The notes under the pieces were generated by a model that worked only from the letters and a program-made list of their open reading frames with translations, was not told where the DNA came from and ran no database searches. The position numbers were made by a program, and so were the translations under genes. From NCBI GenBank assembly GCA_023228945.1, contig JALOAI010000012.1:96066-160065 (forward strand): a DNA stretch of 64,000 bases, in the 5' to 3' direction. How positions within the stretch are numbered: the stretch's first letter is position 1; each line of letters opens with the position of its first letter. Positions 59,027-64,000 of the stretch are shown in pieces. This stretch comes from Pigmentiphaga sp. GTDB taxonomy: Bacteria; Pseudomonadota; Gammaproteobacteria; Burkholderiales; Burkholderiaceae_B.

Positions 59027-60496
59027 GTGATTCTCAACTTCATCGATGGCCAGTACCGCGAAGGGCGCGCAGGCCAGACATTCGATAACATCAATCCCGT
59101 CGATGGCAGTCTTATCGCCAAGGTCAGCGCTGCCGGCCGCGAAGATGTCGACGATGCCGTGCGGGCTGCTCGCGAGGCCCTGAATGGCCCATGGGCGAGC
59201 CTCAAGCTGGCCCAGCGCTGCGATCTGCTGTATGCCGTGGCGGCCGAGATCGACCGGCGTGCCGACGACTTTTTGGCGGCCGAGATTGCCGATACGGGCA
59301 AGCCGCATGCCCTGGCCTCGCATCTGGATATCCCTCGCGGCGCTGCCAACTTCCGGGTCTTTGCGGATGCCGTACGCAATGTCGCGACCGAAGCTTTCAC
59401 CTGGCACGCGCCCGATGGCAAGCCAGCCCTCAACTATGCCCTGCGCCGCCCGAAAGGCGTGGTGGCCGTAGTCTGCCCTTGGAATCTGCCCCTGTTGCTC
59501 ATGACCTGGAAGGTAGGGCCCGCCCTGGCCTGCGGCAATACCGTCGTCGTCAAGCCCTCGGAAGAAACCCCAGCCACGGCCGCGCTGCTTGGCGAGGTGA
59601 TGAATGCCGTGGGCATTCCCAAAGGCGTGTACAACGTCGTTCACGGCTTCGGACCGGATTCGGCTGGCGAGTTCCTGACGACACATCCCGGGATCGACGC
59701 CATTACGTTCACCGGCGAAACCCAGACCGGCGCGGCCATCATCCGCGCCAGCGCGGGTGGCATCAAGCCGGTATCGATGGAGCTGGGCGGCAAGAACCCC
59801 GCCATCGTGTTCGCCGACGCCGATCTGGGCGTTACGCTGGCGGGACTCACCCGATCGGTATTCGAGAACACCGGCCAGGTCTGCCTGGGCACCGAGCGCG
59901 TCTACGTGCAACGCCCCGTCTACGAGGCCGTCGTGCAGCGCCTCGCCGACGCCGCCAGGCGGCTCCAGCCGGGTCGTCCCGACGCTCCAGGCACCACCTT
60001 CGGCCCGCTGATTTCGGCCACGCATCAACGCAAGGTGCTGGATTACTATGAGCTGGCGCGCCAAGAAGGGGGAACGGCGGTGGTCGGCGGCGGAGTCCCG
60101 GATATGCCGGCCGAACTGCGAAGCGGCTTCTGGATCGAGCCCACCGTATGGACGGGATTGAGCCATCAATCCCGCACCGCGCGTGAAGAAATCTTCGGCC
60201 CCTGCTGCGCGGTGATTCCTTTCGACACCGAGCCCGAGGCCCTGGCCATGGCCAACGACACGGCCTACGGCCTGGCCGCCTCGGTCTATACCCGCGACCT
60301 TGATCGGGCGCACCGCGTCAGCGCCGCGCTGCGGGTAGGCGTCACGTGGGTGAACACCTGGTTCCTGCGGGATCTGCGCACGGCCTTTGGTGGCTCGGGC
60401 GCTTCAGGCATCGGGCGCGAAGGTGGCGTGCATTCGCTCGAGTTTTATACCGAGCTTTCGAATATCTGCATCAAGCTGCACGGAGCCGAGGCATGA
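59027..60496 (+). CDS. dmpC: 2-hydroxymuconic semialdehyde dehydrogenase
   Basis: 489 residues from a GTG at 59027, preceded by AGGA. NFIDGQYREGRAGQTFDNIN is the typical start of this aldehyde dehydrogenase group. Motifs include VVCPWNLPLLLMTWKVGPAL, ITFTGETQTGAAI, MELGGKNPAIVFADAD (catalytic Glu) and FENTGQVCLGTERVYV (catalytic Cys). It oxidises the ring-cleavage semialdehyde with NAD to 4-oxalocrotonate (enol form), feeding the oxalocrotonate branch encoded downstream. Confidence 0.95.
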   Translation: MILNFIDGQYREGRAGQTFDNINPVDGSLIAKVSAAGREDVDDAVRAAREALNGPWASLKLAQRCDLLYAVAAEIDRRADDFLAAEIADTGKPHALASHLDIPRGAANFRVFADAVRNVATEAFTWHAPDGKPALNYALRRPKGVVAVVCPWNLPLLLMTWKVGPALACGNTVVVKPSEETPATAALLGEVMNAVGIPKGVYNVVHGFGPDSAGEFLTTHPGIDAITFTGETQTGAAIIRASAGGIKPVSMELGGKNPAIVFADADLGVTLAGLTRSVFENTGQVCLGTERVYVQRPVYEAVVQRLADAARRLQPGRPDAPGTTFGPLISATHQRKVLDYYELARQEGGTAVVGGGVPDMPAELRSGFWIEPTVWTGLSHQSRTAREEIFGPCCAVIPFDTEPEALAMANDTAYGLAASVYTRDLDRAHRVSAALRVGVTWVNTWFLRDLRTAFGGSGASGIGREGGVHSLEFYTELSNICIKLHGAEA

Positions 60497-61287
60497 ACCG
60501 GATCGACATCGAGGCGGCGGCGAAGCTGCTTCGGCAAGCCTGCGAACAACGCGAGCCCATCGCCCCGCTGAGGGATCGGTTTCCCGCCCTGACGGCCGAT
60601 GACGCTTATGCGATCCAGGAGCACAACACCCAGCGCCGCCTGGCCGAAGGCGGCCGCCTGGTAGGGCGAAAGATCGGCCTCACGGCACGTTCAGTTCAAA
60701 TGCAACTGGGCGTGGACCAGCCCGACTACGGCATGTTGTTCGCCGACATGGCGATCCCCGACGGCGAGCCCATCGGCTGGTGCCGCCTGATCCAGCCCAA
60801 GGTCGAAGCCGAAGTGGCTCTGGTCATGGAGCACGACCTGCCCGAACCAGGCCTCACGGTCGCGCAGCTCCTGCGCGCAGTCGCTTTCGCCCTGCCGGCC
60901 ATCGAGATCGTCGATAGTCGGATCGCCGACTGGAACACTCGCTTCGTCGATACGGTGGCCGACAATGCGTCAAGCGGCGCTTTCGTCCTGGGGAACACCC
61001 CGGTCGGCCTGCGCCGGCTCGATCTGCGCCTGGCCGGCATGGTGATGGAGCGCGCCGGTGAGCAAGTTTCCCTGGGTGCCGGCGCCGCCTGCCTAGGACA
61101 TCCACTGAACGCCGCCGTCTGGCTGGCCAACCGGATGGCCAGGCTTGGTCGCGGCCTGATGGCCGGCGACGTGGTCCTGACCGGGGCGTTCGGGCCCATG
61201 GTAGCCGCCCGCCCTGGAGATGTCTTTGAAGCCCGCATCCAGGGTCTGGGATCCGTACGTGCCGCTTTCGGAGAGATCACGCCATGA
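60493..61287 (+). CDS. dmpE: 2-oxopent-4-enoate hydratase
   Basis: 264 residues; the ATG overlaps the dehydrogenase stop. GRLVGRKIGLTARSVQMQLG and VDQPDYGMLFADMAIPDGEP identify the hydratase rather than the paralogous decarboxylase. QPKVEAEVALVMEHDLP holds the metal-binding acids. FAH-like fold. It adds water to 2-hydroxypenta-2,4-dienoate, giving 4-hydroxy-2-oxovalerate, and usually forms a complex with the decarboxylase of the next gene. Confidence 0.95.
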   Translation: MNRIDIEAAAKLLRQACEQREPIAPLRDRFPALTADDAYAIQEHNTQRRLAEGGRLVGRKIGLTARSVQMQLGVDQPDYGMLFADMAIPDGEPIGWCRLIQPKVEAEVALVMEHDLPEPGLTVAQLLRAVAFALPAIEIVDSRIADWNTRFVDTVADNASSGAFVLGNTPVGLRRLDLRLAGMVMERAGEQVSLGAGAACLGHPLNAAVWLANRMARLGRGLMAGDVVLTGAFGPMVAARPGDVFEARIQGLGSVRAAFGEITP

Positions 61288-62057
61288 AGCAGGAAAGCAT
61301 CGCCACGTTTGCCGCACGCCTCGACACCGCGGCCCACACCGCACAGGCCATCGCCCAGTTTGCCGAAGCCGAAGGCATCGGCGAGCATGAAGCCTACGCC
61401 ATCCAGGCCGCCTCGATCGCGCGCCGGCTGGCCAGGGGCGAGCGCCGCACCGGCGTCAAGATGGGCTTCACCAGCCGCGCCAAGATGGTCCAGATGGGCG
61501 TGCACGACATGATCTGGGGCCGCCTCACCGACGCCATGGCCGAGGCGGACGGCGCGCCGGTCTCGCTGTCGCGGTTTGTGCACCCTCGCGTCGAGCCGGA
61601 ACTGGCCTTCCTGCTGAACAAGCCTCTGCCGGCTCACGCCAGCCTGCCGGAAGCGCTGGAGGCCGTCGCCGCCGTCGCGCCGGCGCTGGAGATCATCGAT
61701 TCCCGCTTCGCCGATTTCCGGTTCACCTTGGGCGACGTCGTGGCGGACAACGCTTCCTCGTCCGGCTACGTGATCGGCCCATGGCAGGACCCGCGGCAGG
61801 ACTTGTCGAACCTGGGCCTGGCGCTGTCGATCAATGGCGCGATCAGGCAAGTCGGCAGTACCGCCGGTATCCTCGGCAACCCGCTGCGTTCACTGGTCGC
61901 GGCCGCCCGGCTGAGCGCCGCCGCCGGCGAGCCCCTGGAAGCCGGTTGGCTGGTGATGGCCGGGGGCGCCACCGCGGCCGAATCCCTGGCGGTGGGTCAG
62001 CATGTTCTGCTAGAAATGCAGGGCCTGGGCCGTGTCGAATTCACCTGCACCGAATGA
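61284..62057 (+). CDS. dmpH: 4-oxalocrotonate decarboxylase
   Basis: 257 residues; the ATG overlaps the hydratase stop. GERRTGVKMGFTSRAKMVQM and GVHDMIWGRLTDAM are typical, with HPRVEPELAFLLNKPLP at the metal site. It decarboxylates 2-oxo-3-hexenedioate to 2-hydroxypenta-2,4-dienoate, the substrate of the neighbouring hydratase. The two genes are ancient paralogues. Confidence 0.95.
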   Translation: MKQESIATFAARLDTAAHTAQAIAQFAEAEGIGEHEAYAIQAASIARRLARGERRTGVKMGFTSRAKMVQMGVHDMIWGRLTDAMAEADGAPVSLSRFVHPRVEPELAFLLNKPLPAHASLPEALEAVAAVAPALEIIDSRFADFRFTLGDVVADNASSSGYVIGPWQDPRQDLSNLGLALSINGAIRQVGSTAGILGNPLRSLVAAARLSAAAGEPLEAGWLVMAGGATAAESLAVGQHVLLEMQGLGRVEFTCTE

Positions 62058-62064
62058 GAGTCCT

Positions 62065-62271
62065 ATGCCACTGATTCAAGTCATCCTGATCGAAGGCCGC
62101 GGCGCGGCGGAAAAAGCCAAGCTTATCCGCGGCCTGACCGACGCCGCGGTCGAAGCGGTGGGCGCGCCGCGCGAGTCCGTCCGCGTCATTTTGCAAGAAG
62201 TCCCGGCCGCCCACTGGGGCGTGGGCGGCGTGTCCAAGGCCGCGGCGTCCGACGAGAAAAAAGATGTCTGA
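62065..62271 (+). CDS. dmpI: 4-oxalocrotonate tautomerase
   Basis: 68 residues from the ATG at 62065, which places the catalytic Pro directly after the initiator Met (MPLIQVILIEGRGAAEKAKL). VRVILQEVPAAHWGVGG carries the remaining active-site segment. It converts the enol to the keto form of oxalocrotonate. The end overlaps the next gene by eight bases. Confidence 0.96.
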   Translation: MPLIQVILIEGRGAAEKAKLIRGLTDAAVEAVGAPRESVRVILQEVPAAHWGVGGVSKAAASDEKKDV

Positions 62272-63229
62272 GCACATCCTGAAAGCCGCCATCATCGGCA
62301 GCGGCAACATCGGCACCGACCTGATGATCAAGCTGCTGCGCCATGGCCGGCACCTCAAGCTTGCCGCCATGGTCGGCATCGACCCCGACTCCGACGGCCT
62401 GGCCCGCGCCGCCCGTCTGGGTGTGGCCACCACCGCCAACGGCGTCGACGGCCTCATCGCCCTGCCCGAGTTCGAGCACATCGACATCGTCTTCGACGCC
62501 ACCAGCGCCGGCGCCCACCACGTCAACGAACAGCGCCTGCGCGCCGCCAAGCCCGGCATCCGCCTCATCGACCTCACCCCCGCGGCCATTGGCCCTTACT
62601 GCGTGCCCGTGGTCAATCTCGATGAACACCTGGACGCGTTGAACCTCAACATGGTCACCTGCGGCGGCCAGGCCACCATCCCCATGGTCGCCGCCGTGGC
62701 TTCCGTCACCCCCGTGCACTACACCGAGATCGTCGCCAGCATCGCCAGCAAAAGCGCCGGGCCCGGCACCCGCGCCAACATCGACGAGTTCACCGAAACC
62801 ACCAGCCAGGCGCTCGCCAGCGTCGGCGGTGCCACCCAGGGCAAGGCCATCATCGTGCTCAACCCCGCCGAGCCGCCGCTCATCATGCGCGATACCGTGT
62901 ATTGCCTGGCCGAGACGGGCGATGACGTAGCCGCCACCGAACAGGCCATCGCCGCCGCCGTCGAGGCCATGGTGGCGCGCGTGCGCCAGTACGTGCCCGG
63001 CTACCGCCTCAAGCAGGCCGTGCAGTTCGATCGCATTCCCGCCGAGACGCCCCTGAATGTGGCGGGCGTGGGCCGCCTCAGCGGGCTGAAGGTCAGCATC
63101 TTCCTGGAAGTCGAGGGCGCGGCCCACTACCTGCCCGCCTACGCCGGCAATCTCGACATCATGACCAGTGCGGCTCTCGCCACCGGCGAGCGCGTGGCCG
63201 AGCGTTCGCTGGCGGCACGCGTCGCTTGA
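62264..63229 (+). CDS. dmpF: Acetaldehyde dehydrogenase (acylating)
   Basis: 321 residues. AAIIGSGNIGTDLMIKLLRH is the NAD-binding loop. The catalytic Cys is in NMVTCGGQATIPMVAAV, followed by VHYTEIVASIASKSAGPGTR. It turns acetaldehyde from the aldolase into acetyl-CoA within a channelled complex. Unlike most such operons, the aldolase gene follows only after a 181-base gap. Confidence 0.97.
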   Translation: MSEHILKAAIIGSGNIGTDLMIKLLRHGRHLKLAAMVGIDPDSDGLARAARLGVATTANGVDGLIALPEFEHIDIVFDATSAGAHHVNEQRLRAAKPGIRLIDLTPAAIGPYCVPVVNLDEHLDALNLNMVTCGGQATIPMVAAVASVTPVHYTEIVASIASKSAGPGTRANIDEFTETTSQALASVGGATQGKAIIVLNPAEPPLIMRDTVYCLAETGDDVAATEQAIAAAVEAMVARVRQYVPGYRLKQAVQFDRIPAETPLNVAGVGRLSGLKVSIFLEVEGAAHYLPAYAGNLDIMTSAALATGERVAERSLAARVA

Positions 63230-63410
63230 GCCGGGGCCGACTAGCCTCCGAACCATAACGCGCCAGGAGCCAGGTATCCGGTACCCGTCCAGGTGCCAGA
63301 TGTCAGGCGATAGGTTTGACGAGTCAGCATAAGGTGCCAAGCACCAGCGGCCAACAGCCTGCTCTCCGCTCGCGCGTCCCTCCCTCTTGCTCCACACGGA
63401 GACCCGCACC
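63230..63410. other. Gap between acetaldehyde dehydrogenase and aldolase genes
   Basis: The gap contains several short copies of GGTGCCA/TGGCACC-type words (for example near 63290-63296 and 63331-63343). No gene, terminator or promoter was recognised. In related operons the two genes are usually adjacent. Confidence 0.4.
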
Positions 63411-64000
63411 ATGAACCCGGACAAAAAACTCTACATCTCCGACGTCACCCTGCGCGACGGCAGCCACGCCATCCGCCACCAGTACTCCGTGGACGACGCC
63501 CGGCGCATCGCCGCCGCCCTGGACGCCGCCCGTGTCGACTCCATCGAAGTCGCCCACGGCGATGGCCTCGCAGGCTCCAGCTTCAACTACGGCTTTGGCG
63601 CCCACACCGATCTCGAATGGATCGAGGCCGTGGCCGACACCGTGCGCCATGCCCAGGTCGCCACCCTGCTCATCCCCGGCATCGGCACCGTGCACGATCT
63701 CAAGAACGCCTACGCCGCCGGCGCCCGCGTCGTGCGCGTGGCCACCCACTGCACCGAGGCCGATGTGTCCCGCCAGCACATCGAGGTCGCCCGCGAACTG
63801 GGTATGGATACCGTGGGCTTTCTCATGATGAGCCACATGACCACGCCCCAGGCGCTCGCCCAGCAGGGCAAGTTCATGGAGAGCTACGGCGCCACCTGCA
63901 TCTACGTGGTGGACTCCGGCGGCGCGCTCAACATGAACGACGTGCGCGATCGCTTCCGCGCCATGAAGGACACCCTCAAGCCCGAAACCCAGACCGGCAT
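63411..64000 (+). CDS. dmpG: 4-hydroxy-2-oxovalerate aldolase, 3' end outside the window
   Basis: The first 196 residues are visible; GGAG precedes the ATG at 63411. LYISDVTLRDGSHAIRHQYS contains the metal and catalytic Asp-Arg region, and SIEVAHGDGLAGSSFNYGFG and YVVDSGGALNMNDVRDRFR belong to the DmpG/MhpE barrel. It splits 4-hydroxy-2-oxovalerate into pyruvate and acetaldehyde. Bases 63504-63903 are duplicated at 54011-54410 in a broken copy. Confidence 0.95.
   Translation, partial: MNPDKKLYISDVTLRDGSHAIRHQYSVDDARRIAAALDAARVDSIEVAHGDGLAGSSFNYGFGAHTDLEWIEAVADTVRHAQVATLLIPGIGTVHDLKNAYAAGARVVRVATHCTEADVSRQHIEVARELGMDTVGFLMMSHMTTPQALAQQGKFMESYGATCIYVVDSGGALNMNDVRDRFRAMKDTLKPETQTG

Overview
The window is GC-rich DNA from a betaproteobacterium, most likely Burkholderiales/Alcaligenaceae (Bordetella/Achromobacter-like). 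The inference rests on five Bug/TctC-type periplasmic binding proteins in 64 kb, dense small catabolic operons each next to a MarR, LysR or IclR regulator, and the repeat content. No rRNA, tRNA, CRISPR array, transposase or prophage gene was seen.

Layout. 1-7.7 kb: end of a Bug gene, metE, then a Bug-amidohydrolase-NifU-like-FAH operon with a convergent MarR gene. 7.8-10.8 kb: two tandem lipoprotein alpha/beta hydrolases. 10.9-19.6 kb: a long minus-strand catabolic operon (cupin, CocE-type hydrolase, cupin, Gfo/Idh oxidoreductase, flavin reductase, luciferase-like monooxygenase, alpha/beta hydrolase, Bug) divergent from a LysR gene. 19.8-25.5 kb: exported sulfatase, deaminase, ATP-grasp protein, Bcr/CflA exporter. 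25.9-29.7 kb: an SbcD/SbcC-like nuclease-ATPase pair. 29.8-35.3 kb: nitroreductase, then a second flavin reductase-hydrolase-monooxygenase-Bug operon with a MarR gene. 35.4-41 kb: IclR, Tat-exported aldo/keto reductase, nucleotide-translocase-like carrier, diguanylate cyclase, thiopurine methyltransferase. 41-49.8 kb: AspT-like antiporter, Orn/Lys/Arg-type decarboxylase, MarC, GltS, carboxylesterase. 49.9-55.2 kb: LysR, cytoplasmic sulfatase with its formylglycine-generating enzyme, an aldolase pseudogene, HigBA. 55.2-64 kb: LysR and a nearly complete catechol meta-cleavage pathway (Bug, extradiol dioxygenase, class II aldolase-like protein, semialdehyde dehydrogenase, hydratase, decarboxylase, tautomerase, acetaldehyde dehydrogenase, start of the hydroxyoxovalerate aldolase).

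The most unusual signal is a family of 72-75 bp palindromic repeats (here called R75; 13 complete or partial-but-clear units plus a truncated one, in six arrays). All six arrays lie inside protein-coding genes and keep them in frame, in three different reading frames including an antisense one. Four arrays are flanked by short direct repeats and have insert lengths divisible by three. The unit shares its first 17 bases with a terminator-like repeat at 21.8 kb. A second, hairpin-rich repeat (37.2 kb) also supplies the N-terminus of the class II aldolase-like gene at 58.2 kb, and a 24-bp motif that ends this repeat recurs eight times at gene borders. Together they look like small mobile or structured elements that donate peptide segments to host proteins, comparable to the Rickettsia palindromic elements.
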